A DNA stretch of 64,000 bases from Brevibacterium antiquum (GTDB lineage: Bacteria > Actinomycetota > Actinomycetes > Actinomycetales > Brevibacteriaceae): positions 62,001 to 126,000 of the forward strand of contig NZ_JABASX010000010.1 of the NCBI RefSeq assembly GCF_016107655.1, written 5' to 3'. A model generated the notes under the pieces. That model was not told the DNA's origin. It did no database searches and saw nothing but the letters and a program-made list of their open reading frames with translations. Positions 33,367 to 41,196 of this stretch are shown piece by piece. Within the stretch, counting starts at the first letter, position 1, and each line of letters begins with the position of its first letter. The position numbers and the translations under genes are program-made.

Positions 33367-33418
33367 CCTACGACCTGGAGTGACGCCGGTGTTCACGGGC
33401 AACTGCGGAGGTTGTAGG
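33367..33418 (-). terminator. Weak stem-loop after the zincin gene
   Basis: CCTACGACCT (33367-33376) and AGGTTGTAGG (33409-33418) can pair over ten positions, one of them a G-T wobble, with a 32-base loop. It starts two bases past the zincin stop. The loop is long and there is no T-run, so termination is uncertain. The rest of 33176-33420 holds nothing I can name. Confidence 0.3.
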
Positions 33419-33420
33419 CC

Positions 33421-33768
33421 TCAGCCCCAGCCGATCTCGTGGAGCCGTTCGTCATCGATTCCGTAGAAGTGTGCGATCTCGTGAACGATGGTGATGACGA
33501 TCTCGTTGCGCAGGTGGTCACGGTCCTCGGCGAAGGCAATGAGATTGTCGCGGTAGAGGAAGATATTGTCCGGCAGCTCGAGTCCGGAGATGCCGCGCTC
33601 CCCCACCGGCGTTCCGTCGTAGAGGCCCAGCAGATGTGTGTTGCCATCCTCAGGCCGGTCCTCGACGAAAAGAGCGACGTTGTCGAGCTCATCGGTCACG
33701 CCCGCAGGAAGTTGGTCGAGTGCCTCGTCAAGGATCGTTTCGAACTCTTCTTCACTGAGGTCTTCCAT
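33421..33768 (-). CDS. Small zincin metallopeptidase (Zincin_1 family)
   Basis: A 115-residue protein with the zinc-binding HEIAH motif (VHEIAHFYGIDDERL) close to the C-terminus and LPDNIFLYRDNL before it, as in actinobacterial PF06262 proteins. The first part is acidic. Such proteins are cytosolic and of unknown substrate. The ATG at 33768 lies upstream of the tRNA-Glu promoter and is transcribed away from the tRNA genes. Confidence 0.88.
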   Translation of the reverse strand: MEDLSEEEFETILDEALDQLPAGVTDELDNVALFVEDRPEDGNTHLLGLYDGTPVGERGISGLELPDNIFLYRDNLIAFAEDRDHLRNEIVITIVHEIAHFYGIDDERLHEIGWG

Positions 33769-33884
33769 GTCGACCAGCCTACCGGGATGATCTCCGAAGG
33801 GACTGTGGGCCGTTCTCCCGCGGGCCCCGAACCACTCTCTTCAAAGCCCCCGAGACAGTGTGACCGAGGACACGGGTTGCCGGT

Positions 33885-33914
33885 TTGCACTCTTCGAAAT
33901 GGTTGGGATAAGCT
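33885..33914 (+). promoter_or_regulatory. Promoter of the tRNA-Glu/tRNA-Asp transcript
   Basis: TTGCAC (33885-33890) and TAAGCT (33909-33914), 18 bases apart, form a good actinobacterial promoter about 38 bases upstream of tRNA-Glu. Transcription would start near 33921. Confidence 0.5.
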
Positions 33915-33951
33915 TAACGTCGTTGCCCCGGGGAATCCGAGGTCAACCTGG

Positions 33952-34024
<73 letters not shown>

Positions 34025-34072
34025 CGGTGTAGGATTGTGAAGTCCGACATCGGATCAGATGCAACATAGTTA

Positions 34073-34146
34073 GGCCCTGTAGCGCAGTTGGTTAGCGCGC
34101 CGCCCTGTCACGGCGGAGGTCGCCGGTTCGAGTCCGGTCAGGGTCG
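34073..34146 (+). tRNA. tRNA-Asp (GUC)
   Basis: Seventy-four bases: acceptor GGCCCTG/CAGGGTC (one wobble), anticodon stem CCGCC/GGCGG with loop CTGTCAC giving GUC, T-arm GCCGGTTCGAGTCCGGT, discriminator G. It lies 48 bases after tRNA-Glu and is probably on the same transcript. CCA is not encoded. Confidence 0.95.
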
Positions 34147-34154
34147 CGGAGCAC

Positions 34155-34187
34155 AAGGCTCTTCTTCGGAAGGGCCTTTGTTTCTCT
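34155..34187 (+). terminator. Rho-independent terminator after tRNA-Asp
   Basis: AAGGCTCTTC (34155-34164), a TTCG tetraloop and GAAGGGCCTT (34169-34178) form a 10-base-pair stem (one G-T), followed by TGTTTCTCTC. A classical terminator, which would separate tRNA-Phe from the Glu/Asp unit. Confidence 0.85.
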
Positions 34188-34215
34188 CAACATACTTGAC
34201 GTATGTTTGCGGCAT

Positions 34216-34291
34216 GGCTCTGTAGCTCAGTTGGTAGAGCGTTCGACTGAAAATCGAAAGGTCACCGGATCGACGCCGGTCGGAGCCACCA
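34216..34291 (+). tRNA. tRNA-Phe (GAA), with encoded CCA
   Basis: Acceptor GGCTCTG/CGGAGCC, D-arm GCTCAGTTGGTAGAGC, anticodon stem TTCGA/TCGAA with loop CTGAAAA giving GAA, and encoded CCA at 34289-34291. The T-loop reads ATCGACG, with A in place of the near-universal T54, between a normal ACCGG/CCGGT stem. A 7-base inverted repeat (34189-34207) ends nine bases before the gene. Confidence 0.93.
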
Positions 34292-34296
34292 GACGG

Positions 34297-34334
34297 AAGC
34301 CCCCGGATTTCTGCGGAAGTCCGGGGGCTTTTCT
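34297..34334 (+). terminator. Rho-independent terminator after tRNA-Phe
   Basis: AAGCCCCCGGA (34297-34307) pairs with TCCGGGGGCTT (34320-34330) over 11 positions with a 12-base loop, followed by a T-rich tail (TTCT). It ends the tRNA-Phe transcript ahead of the convergent CPBP gene. Confidence 0.9.
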
Positions 34335-34358
34335 GTGCCAGATTCAGTCCTGCCAGAT

Positions 34359-35249
34359 TCAGCTCTCGCGGAGCACTAGCTGGGAGGCCTCCGATGTCTG
34401 TCGCCCACCACCAGGCGGAAGAATTCTGCCTCGACAATGAGCCATCCAGATGAAGACGGCACCCGCAAGCATGCAGACAACGATGGAGAACACACTGCCT
34501 TCAGGTCCGAAGTCTCCGCCGGTGATGAGCACCGGTCCGGACATCGTCGCATCCAGCAGCCCCTGCGGCGTATTGGCCCCGGAGACCTCGGTGCTGAAGA
34601 TTCCTCCGGCGGCTATGTTCCAGCCGAAGTGCAGACCGATAGGAACCCAGAGTCTCCTCGTCGCCATGTAGGCGGCGGTGAGCATGAAGCCGGCCTCGAC
34701 CGCGATGGCGATCGCACCGGAGAGGGAGGCGTTGGGGTTGAGCAGATGCATGAGGCCGAACACCATACCGGTGGCCGCCATGGCGATCCATGAGCCTGTC
34801 CGCTCTTCGATGACGCGGAACAGGACACCCCGAAAGATCACTTCCTCTGTGACGGCGACTGCTGCCATGAACCCGAGCATTCCCAGCAATGCCCCCGGGG
34901 ACCCGAGCCCGTCGACGGTGTATCCGCCGAGGAGGCCAATTGTCGCGATCACGAGAGAGAACAGGCTGATGCCGATGAGCGCTCCGAGGCCGAGCGACCG
35001 TGCGGCGCCTGTCCGCGACACCTCGGTGACAGTGCGATTCTCCGTGCGCCGTACTACAGCACGGTAGACGACGAGCGTGAGGGTCGCAGTGATGAGTCCG
35101 GCCACGAGAGCCGCCACCCCGTTTCCCCCGACGATACTTGTGGCGACGCTTCCGAGGACGGTGACTGCCACGACGGCGATGAGCTGTTTGATGAGACGCA
35201 CGACACTGACTCCATTCGCAAGAAGGCCGTGAGCGTTTGCCTCGGCCAT
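34359..35249 (-). CDS. CPBP-family intramembrane metalloprotease
   Basis: A 296-residue membrane protein with the Abi/CPBP motifs: EEVIFRGVLFR (metal-binding Glu pair and Arg), FGLMHLLNP (His) and GLHFGWN (His...Asn), spread over about eight helices. Bacterial members are often linked to bacteriocin self-protection or protein processing; eukaryotic relatives cleave CAAX proteins. No bacteriocin gene is visible nearby. ATG 35249 is preceded five bases upstream by TATCGT and no ribosome site, so it may be leaderless; a GTG at 35201 with GGAG upstream is an alternative. Confidence 0.85.
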   Translation of the reverse strand: MAEANAHGLLANGVSVVRLIKQLIAVVAVTVLGSVATSIVGGNGVAALVAGLITATLTLVVYRAVVRRTENRTVTEVSRTGAARSLGLGALIGISLFSLVIATIGLLGGYTVDGLGSPGALLGMLGFMAAVAVTEEVIFRGVLFRVIEERTGSWIAMAATGMVFGLMHLLNPNASLSGAIAIAVEAGFMLTAAYMATRRLWVPIGLHFGWNIAAGGIFSTEVSGANTPQGLLDATMSGPVLITGGDFGPEGSVFSIVVCMLAGAVFIWMAHCRGRILPPGGGRQTSEASQLVLRES

Positions 35250-35317
35250 CGGCGACGATAGGGGGCATCTATCCGGGCAAGCATCACCCCTGAGAGTGAA
35301 AACAGATGGGACCAACC

Positions 35318-35335
35318 GGTTACGTAACGGTAACC
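35318..35335 (+). promoter_or_regulatory. Nested inverted repeats upstream of the SDR gene, candidate operator
   Basis: GGTTAC-N6-GTAACC spans 35318-35335 and contains the perfect 10-base palindrome GTTACGTAAC (35319-35328). It lies about 80 bases before the SDR start. Overlapping half-sites of GTTAC/GTAAC suggest a TetR- or MerR-type operator; no regulator gene is next to it. Confidence 0.4.
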
Positions 35336-35414
35336 ATGGCATGTATTGTGATGGCGGTAACAGAGTTCCCAACCGAACCATGCGCTGAAACTCAAGATGC
35401 AAAGGAGCAAAAAT

Positions 35415-36311
35415 ATGACACGTGGTACCCGAATGAATGGTGCACGAGTGCTGATCACCGGTGCAGGCAGCGGAATCGGACGCCTGATGGCCCTCGACGC
35501 AGCAGCACGTGGAGCCGCAGAGATTCTGATCTGGGACCTCTCGGCCGAGAGTGGACAGCGCGTACGCGATGAACTCGTGGCGGCAGGAACGCAGGCCCGC
35601 TCATTTGCCGTCAATGTGGGCGACTCCAGCCAGGTCACAGCCACCGCAGAGGAAACCGGCCCGATCGATGTCCTCATCAACTGCGCCGGAATCGTCACCG
35701 GCAAGAAGCTGCTGGACGCCGATGAGGACGCCATCCGACGGGTCTACGACGTCAACACCCTCGCTTTGTATTGGACGACACGTGCCTTCCTGCCCGGAAT
35801 GCTCGAACGTGACCGCGGCAGCGTGGTCACCATCTCCAGCGCCGCGGGCCTCACCGGAGTGGCCAAGCAGACTGATTATTCGGCAAGCAAATTCGCCGCC
35901 TTGGGCTTCACCGAGTCCCTGCGCAATGAGCTGCGCACCGACGGCAGCAACGTCAACACTCTCGTCGTGTGCCCTTTCTACATCAACACCGGCATGTTCG
36001 AGGGCGTGACCACGAAGTTCCCTCGCCTGCTGCCCATCCTCGAGGAGAACAACGTCGCCACCAAGGTCATCGACTCCATCGAATCCGGGCGCGAACAGCT
36101 GGTCATGCCCTCCCTGGTCCGTCTGCTGCCAAGTATGCGGATGCTGCCGACGCAGGCCTTCGACCGGGTGCTGGACTTCCTCGGCGTCAACAAGACCATG
36201 GATCATTTCACCGGCCGTCGGCCCGCGGCGGCGGAGTCGAATACCGCCTCGCCGGCACAGGAGCTGAATTCCGCCGATCCATCCGCCGCCCCGGCCCCTG
36301 CGCGACGCTGA
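35415..36311 (+). CDS. Short-chain dehydrogenase/reductase (retinol dehydrogenase-like)
   Basis: A 298-residue classical SDR: cofactor motif LITGAGSGIGRL, NCAGI, and the catalytic YSASKFA after the Ser in VTISSAAG. The C-terminal extension after about residue 250 carries a hydrophobic stretch and a Pro/Ala-rich tail, as in RDH10/17-beta-HSD11-like enzymes acting on lipophilic alcohols. AAAGGAG lies upstream of ATG 35415. The Asp in IWDLS suggests NAD preference. Confidence 0.88.
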   Translation: MTRGTRMNGARVLITGAGSGIGRLMALDAAARGAAEILIWDLSAESGQRVRDELVAAGTQARSFAVNVGDSSQVTATAEETGPIDVLINCAGIVTGKKLLDADEDAIRRVYDVNTLALYWTTRAFLPGMLERDRGSVVTISSAAGLTGVAKQTDYSASKFAALGFTESLRNELRTDGSNVNTLVVCPFYINTGMFEGVTTKFPRLLPILEENNVATKVIDSIESGREQLVMPSLVRLLPSMRMLPTQAFDRVLDFLGVNKTMDHFTGRRPAAAESNTASPAQELNSADPSAAPAPARR

Positions 36312-36428
36312 CGAGGGACACGAGCTCCTCCTCATCTTTGGCTATACGCCTACTCGATGGACAATGATGAGGAGGAGCATCGACCCCGCGGGGGCTCAGA
36401 CACCGAAGCTGCGCAGAAGGAGGACGCC

Positions 36429-37412
36429 ATGGCCGTCACCGATCTGGTCCTCGAAGGCGGAGGAGCCAAGCTTCCCGGACTCATCGGCGCGGTCAATGCA
36501 CTGAGCTCGGCCGACTACTCCTTCCACCGCATTGCGGGAACCTCGGCCGGTGCGGTTGTCGGAGCCCTGACCGCTGCGGGCATTCCGCCGGAGAGTCTCA
36601 TCGAGACGGTTCTCGGCAAGGACTTCACCGACTTCGAGGACCTCAGTCCGGCCTTCCGGCTCGTGCCGTGGCTCGGGAAGGTCCAGGGGCTTCTGTTCCA
36701 CAAGGGCATGTATCTCGGCACCGCCCTCCACGACTTTCTGGCCGAGATCCTCGCTGATCAGGGGATCCGCACCTGGGGAGACCTGCGTCTGCACGACCCC
36801 CACAGCGCGCTGCCGCCGGAGAGGCAGTACCGCCTCGTCGTCATCGTCTCTGATGTCTCCCGCGGTCGCATGCTGCGACTGCCCTGGGACTACCGATCTG
36901 CGCTCGGCGTCGACCCGGATTCCCAGTCCGTCGCCGAGGCGGTCTGTGCCTCGGCCGCGACCCCGTTCTTCTTCCGGCCCCGCTCTTTGCGAGCAGATCC
37001 GCAGGTGGCCGGTGGTGCCACAGTGCTCGGGGCAGACGGCGGGCTGCTGTCGAACTTCCCCGTCGACATCTTCGATCGCAAAGACAGTCAGCCCGCTCGT
37101 TGGCCCACCCTGGGCGTGATGCTCTCAGCCAAAACCACGGCCGAAACCCAATGGCGGCCCAATGCGAACACCTACGAATACGCCGTCTCTCTGCTGTCGA
37201 CCATGATCAACGCCCACGACCGGCGTCATATCGATGAACCCTCGGTCACCGACCGGACGATCTTCGTCGACACCGCATCCCAGAGCAGCACCGACTTCGC
37301 CTTGACGCTGGCGGACAAGGTCGACCTCATCGGATCGGGTGAGACCGCGGCCGAAGACTTCCTCAGCACCTGGGACTGGCAGACGTGGAAGGAACGCTAC
37401 GACCGACGGTAA
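36429..37412 (+). CDS. Patatin-like phospholipase
   Basis: A 327-residue patatin-fold lipid acyl hydrolase: glycine-rich oxyanion loop LVLEGGGAKLPGLIGAV, nucleophile elbow GTSAGAVVGAL (Ser) and the dyad Asp in LGADGGLLSNFPVDIF. Such proteins hydrolyse phospholipids or other acyl esters. ATG 36429 has GAAGGAGGA; an in-frame ATG at 36357 would add 24 charged residues and has no ribosome site, but TATACG lies 8 bases before it, so a leaderless longer form cannot be excluded. Confidence 0.9.
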   Translation: MAVTDLVLEGGGAKLPGLIGAVNALSSADYSFHRIAGTSAGAVVGALTAAGIPPESLIETVLGKDFTDFEDLSPAFRLVPWLGKVQGLLFHKGMYLGTALHDFLAEILADQGIRTWGDLRLHDPHSALPPERQYRLVVIVSDVSRGRMLRLPWDYRSALGVDPDSQSVAEAVCASAATPFFFRPRSLRADPQVAGGATVLGADGGLLSNFPVDIFDRKDSQPARWPTLGVMLSAKTTAETQWRPNANTYEYAVSLLSTMINAHDRRHIDEPSVTDRTIFVDTASQSSTDFALTLADKVDLIGSGETAAEDFLSTWDWQTWKERYDRR

Positions 37413-37549
37413 TCGCAGCGGGCCCACGACACCGTCGAGAGCCGTCCACGACACCGGTGGGAGCCAGGACACCTGTGCACAAGCTTCTGCTCGTGCAACA
37501 ATGTGGGCGTCGGCAGAAAAACGCATCGACCACCACCGAAGGAGCGATC

Positions 37550-38068
37550 ATGAGCGACAATCCCAACGATCCGAGGCAGTGGCAGGACGAACCTGCGATG
37601 GGTGAACCAGACATGGATGAACCCACCCTTGAAGAGCCCACGGCCGACGAGCTGGACGACCCTGAACTCAACGCAGCCGAAGCCGAAGCCGACGATGTCG
37701 ACACGGAGCTCGATGCCGGTGTCGATCCCGATTCAGCAGCCGGGCCGACAATCGAGCCCGGTGCCGACGGCCCCGAGGGAACCGGCATCGAAGGTGCCGA
37801 CAATGCCCTCGTCGAAGCCGAAGGTGTGGAGGACGAGCTCAATGCCCCCGACCTTCCCGGTGAGTTCTCCACGGATACCTCCCCTGCCGCCGAAATGGGC
37901 AACCGCCCCGGTGATGAGATGGTCTCCGAGGACGAAGACGAGGCTGAAGTCGCCGAGCTCGCCGGTGATGACCTCGATGTCGATGCACTCGCCGATGATG
38001 GGGTCGAAGAAGTCGCCCTCATCGACGGCATGCCCGAGGTCATCGACGACTCCTACAACGAGGACTGA
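37550..38068 (+). CDS. Highly acidic low-complexity protein of unknown function
   Basis: The 172-residue product is dominated by Asp, Glu, Pro and Ala, with almost no basic residues and no cysteine. Repeated units such as EPDMDEPTLEEPTADELDDPE open it. It resembles small acidic actinobacterial proteins annotated only as domains of unknown function. A good GAAGGAG site precedes ATG 37550 and codon use fits the neighbours, so it is probably expressed. No membrane helix or known motif is present. The 137 bases upstream contain a degenerate direct repeat (CCACGACACCG twice) and no gene. Confidence 0.7.
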   Translation: MSDNPNDPRQWQDEPAMGEPDMDEPTLEEPTADELDDPELNAAEAEADDVDTELDAGVDPDSAAGPTIEPGADGPEGTGIEGADNALVEAEGVEDELNAPDLPGEFSTDTSPAAEMGNRPGDEMVSEDEDEAEVAELAGDDLDVDALADDGVEEVALIDGMPEVIDDSYNED

Positions 38069-38090
38069 GTCACAGTCTGAACCGCTGGGA

Positions 38091-38939
38091 CTATCCGCCC
38101 AGTTCGGAGACCGTCCGATAGGACAGCACGTTCGCTGTCTGAGCCGGGCGGTCTCCGGTCAGCCCTTCCAGCGACTGCACTGCTGCGGAGATCGCTGCTC
38201 GATACAGCAGCGAACCTGTGCTGATGCGTGCCGCTCCTGCCTCGGCCAACTGGCTGCGTGAGAATCGTGGGCTGGCCAGCACGTTGACCGGCAGCGGGCA
38301 GGCGTCGACGATCCGGGTGATGACATCCAGGTCCAGATCCCCGGGGACGAAGATCCCATCGGCCCCGGAGTCGGCATAGCGCCGCAACCGCTCAAGTGTG
38401 TCGCCGAGGTCTTCCTTCCCGGTCCAGTACGTGTCGATCCGGGCATTGACGAACAGGTCCGGGAACGCGTCCTTGATCGCTCTCACCTTGTCGGCGAGCG
38501 CCTCCGGTGCGACGAGGCGACCGCGAGCGGAATCCTCGATGTTGATCCCGTCGACCGCGAGGGCTCCCCCATCCGAGGAGCGTTGCCCACCCGATACGCC
38601 CACCGATGTCTGCCGGGTCGCGAAGCTCTCCCGCAGAATGTCGACGACGGCCTGGGGATCGTCGCCGTATCCATCTTCGAAGTCGCAGGTGAGCAGGCCG
38701 TCGGGCAGTGCCCGCCGCATGTTCGCCATGAGAGCGGCCATCGCGGTCAGTGTCTCGCGGTCTTCGTCGGCGGCGCCGATGCCGGCCGCCACACCGAGAC
38801 TGGTCGTGCCGACGGCAGAGTGACCAGCCTCGGCGAACAAGCGGGCACTCGCCACGTCCCAGGCGCAGGGCAGAATGAACGGCTCCCCCGGGCGGTGCAG
38901 ACGGTGGAAAGCCGGGAACGGTGCGGACGGTCTGCTCAT
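38091..38939 (-). CDS. PEP mutase/isocitrate lyase-family enzyme
   Basis: A 282-residue TIM-barrel protein: ILPCAWDVASARLFAEAG, LLTCDFEDGYGDDPQAVVDIL (metal-binding acids), GINIEDSARG, FVNARIDTYW and GADGIFVPG are the family blocks of the PEP-mutase-like group. The Cys of isocitrate lyases (KKCGH) is absent. Members cleave or isomerise 2-oxo or 2-hydroxy acids such as oxaloacetate, methylisocitrate or phosphonopyruvate. Its ATG overlaps the stop of the ArsR-type gene (ATGA), so the regulator and enzyme are co-translated. Confidence 0.85.
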   Translation of the reverse strand: MSRPSAPFPAFHRLHRPGEPFILPCAWDVASARLFAEAGHSAVGTTSLGVAAGIGAADEDRETLTAMAALMANMRRALPDGLLTCDFEDGYGDDPQAVVDILRESFATRQTSVGVSGGQRSSDGGALAVDGINIEDSARGRLVAPEALADKVRAIKDAFPDLFVNARIDTYWTGKEDLGDTLERLRRYADSGADGIFVPGDLDLDVITRIVDACPLPVNVLASPRFSRSQLAEAGAARISTGSLLYRAAISAAVQSLEGLTGDRPAQTANVLSYRTVSELGG

Positions 38940-39646
38940 AGCTGTGTCTCCTCTGCGATAAGGATCCAGTCGAGGCTCTCCCGACCGGTCGGTGTGAGTT
39001 TGAGTGCTCGACTGCTCGGTCGGCGCGTGATCCACGTGCGGTCGAGAAATTCTCGGCACAGTTCGTCTCCGAGCCACCCGCCGAGGTGGGTCCGCCGTTC
39101 CGTCCAATCGAGGCAGCGGCGTGTGACCGGTCGGGCAGATGTCGCTGTGGTCGGCACGTCGATGCCCCACGCCTTCGCGATTGCCTCCCGACCGGAATCG
39201 GTCACGGTCACCGCCTCGTCGACCCACCCGCGTGCGGTCAGGGCAGCAAACAATCGGACGCCGAGCTTTCCTGCGATATGCCTGTAACAGGTCCTCGCCT
39301 CGAGGAGGTGACGGTCACGAGTCTTCGCAACCAGAGACGAGACCGATTCGACTCGCTGGCCTGCCAGGGCTCCGGTGTTCTCGAGCCAATCGGCGATGTC
39401 TGCCGAGGCGAGTTGGACGTAGCGATGCCTGCCCTGACGGCGTTCCGCCAGGACTCCGCGAGCGATGAGGATGCTGACATGTTCCGAGGTCGACGACATC
39501 GGCAGCCCGAGTGCACGGGACAACTCGGTCAGCGTCCAGGCTCTGCCGTCGAGGACGCAGGTGCAGATCATCACTCGTGTGGGCTCGGCGATTGCCGATG
39601 CGAGTGCGGCGATGTCCGGCGCCGCTTCCTGGTGTGCCCTGCTCAT
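38936..39646 (-). CDS. ArsR-type winged-helix regulator with C-terminal extension
   Basis: A 236-residue protein whose first 95 residues form an ArsR HTH (IAEPTRVMICTCVLDG, then LTELSRALGLPMSSTSEHVSILIARGVL, the recognition helix, and a wing RRQGRHRYVQL). No CxC metal site is present. The remaining 140 residues (RHLLEARTCYRHIAGKLGVRLFAALTARGW, CLDWTERRTHLGGWLGDELC) form a conserved second part found in non-metal ArsR regulators, including a candidate thiol set. It is coupled to the PEP-mutase-like gene and divergent from mgtE. Confidence 0.82.
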   Translation of the reverse strand: MSRAHQEAAPDIAALASAIAEPTRVMICTCVLDGRAWTLTELSRALGLPMSSTSEHVSILIARGVLAERRQGRHRYVQLASADIADWLENTGALAGQRVESVSSLVAKTRDRHLLEARTCYRHIAGKLGVRLFAALTARGWVDEAVTVTDSGREAIAKAWGIDVPTTATSARPVTRRCLDWTERRTHLGGWLGDELCREFLDRTWITRRPSSRALKLTPTGRESLDWILIAEETQL

Positions 39647-39751
39647 GCCTCCATGATAGGACTCCAACGATTCGGGCAGTGCCGAAGTGACCTCGCGCTG
39701 TGGCATATGGTGGACAGCGACGACAGAGACAGCGGATGTAAGGGGGCAGTC

Positions 39752-41119
39752 ATGACAGACATGACGGTGGACGACTCGGCGGCAGACCGCCTCGAATCCG
39801 CACTGTCGGGACGAATCGACCGGTCCGCGATGGACGAGATCGCGGATCTCACGCATCAGATTCCACTCCCCGAACTGACCCGTCTCGTCCACACGAGCAA
39901 TCCGCTGCAGTCGGCGGTCCTCTTCCGCATCTTGGATAAGGATGACGCTCTCGCGGTCTTCGAGAATCTTCCGCCGGGTTATCAGGCAGAACTGATCCAG
40001 AGTCTGCGGGAACCGGAGGTCGCCCACATCGTCGAGGGCCTCGACCCCGATGACCGTGCCGAACTCTTCGGCGAACTTCCCGCCAACGTCGCCCGCAGGC
40101 TGATGAGCGGCCTCGATGCCGAAGAACGAGAGATGACGACCGCGGTCCTCGGCTACCCGAAGAAGGCGATCGGCCGCTACATGTCACCCGAGGTGCTCAG
40201 CCTCCACGAGGACTGGACAGCCGCCGAGGCTATGGAGGTCGTCCGCGCCCGCATCGACGGACCAGAGACCGTCTACCTCCTGCCCGTCGTCGGGGTCGGT
40301 CGTGTCCTTTCAGGGGTGGTGTCCCTGCGCAACCTCATCGCCGCCGAGCCCGAGGCTCTTATCGGGGATATGGTGCGCGAATCGATCAGCACGCAGGCGC
40401 TGACCGATCGTGAGGTCGCCTCACGTGAGTTCCTCTCCCACCGGCTCATTGCGATGCCGGTCGTGGACAAGGAGGACCGCCTCGTCGGGATTCTGACCAT
40501 GGACGATGTCCTCGACATCGTTGATGAGGAGGACGCCGAGGACATCGCCCGGTCCAGCGGTTCCGAACCTCTCGACCGCTCCTACCTGTCCTCGACGATC
40601 TTCCGCCTGGTCAAGAGCCGCATCGTATGGCTGTTGGTCCTCGCGGTCTCCGCGATCCTCACCGTCCAGGTTCTCGAGGTCTATGAGGACCGGCTCGATC
40701 AGGTCGTCATCCTCGCCCTCTTCATCCCTCTGCTCACCGGCACGGGAGGCAACACCGGCAATCAGGCCGCAACGACCGTGACCCGAGCGCTGGCCGTGGG
40801 CGAAGTGCGGATCCGCGACCTCGGGAAGGTCATCTGGCGCGAGCTGCGGGTCGGTGCGCTGCTGGGCGCTGTGCTCGGTGGTCTGGGATTCATTGTCGCC
40901 GGGCTCGTCTATGGGTGGGCGATCGGGCTGGTCATCGGCCTCACTCTGCTGTCTGTGTGCATCATGGCCGCGACTGTAGGCGGGCTGATGCCGATCATCG
41001 CGAAGCGCGTCGGGGCGGATCCGGCGGTCTTCTCCAACCCGTTCATCTCCACCTTCTGCGACGCCACCGGCCTGATCATCTACTTCACCATTGCGACGAC
41101 GATTCTGCGGCTCGGCTGA
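39752..41119 (+). CDS. mgtE: Magnesium transporter MgtE
   Basis: A 455-residue protein with the three MgtE modules: an N-terminal superhelical domain (LPPGYQAELIQSL, DDRAELFGELP), two CBS domains (about 130-260) that sense Mg, and five membrane helices with the selectivity segment LTGTGGNTGNQAATTVTRAL and FSNPFISTFCDATGL. The start ATG 39752 follows AAGGGGG. It is divergent from the ArsR-type regulator. Confidence 0.95.
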   Translation: MTDMTVDDSAADRLESALSGRIDRSAMDEIADLTHQIPLPELTRLVHTSNPLQSAVLFRILDKDDALAVFENLPPGYQAELIQSLREPEVAHIVEGLDPDDRAELFGELPANVARRLMSGLDAEEREMTTAVLGYPKKAIGRYMSPEVLSLHEDWTAAEAMEVVRARIDGPETVYLLPVVGVGRVLSGVVSLRNLIAAEPEALIGDMVRESISTQALTDREVASREFLSHRLIAMPVVDKEDRLVGILTMDDVLDIVDEEDAEDIARSSGSEPLDRSYLSSTIFRLVKSRIVWLLVLAVSAILTVQVLEVYEDRLDQVVILALFIPLLTGTGGNTGNQAATTVTRALAVGEVRIRDLGKVIWRELRVGALLGAVLGGLGFIVAGLVYGWAIGLVIGLTLLSVCIMAATVGGLMPIIAKRVGADPAVFSNPFISTFCDATGLIIYFTIATTILRLG

Positions 41120-41148
41120 GGCACTACGAACACCCAGCCGCCACGAGC

Positions 41149-41196
41149 TGTCAAGATTTTATTGACACATTGAAAGCGTCAACCTAACCTTGACGC
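41149..41196 (+). promoter_or_regulatory. Leaderless promoter with tandem GTCAA-N7-TTGAC operators
   Basis: TGTCAA-N7-TTGACA (41149-41167) and GCGTCAA-N7-TTGACGC (41176-41196) are two inverted repeats with the same spacing, centres 28 bases apart. The TTGACA at 41162-41167 is a perfect -35, and TAACCT (41185-41190) lies 17 bases on as -10, putting the transcript start at the A of ATG 41197. A repressor at the second site would cover the -10 and the start codon. Confidence 0.6.
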
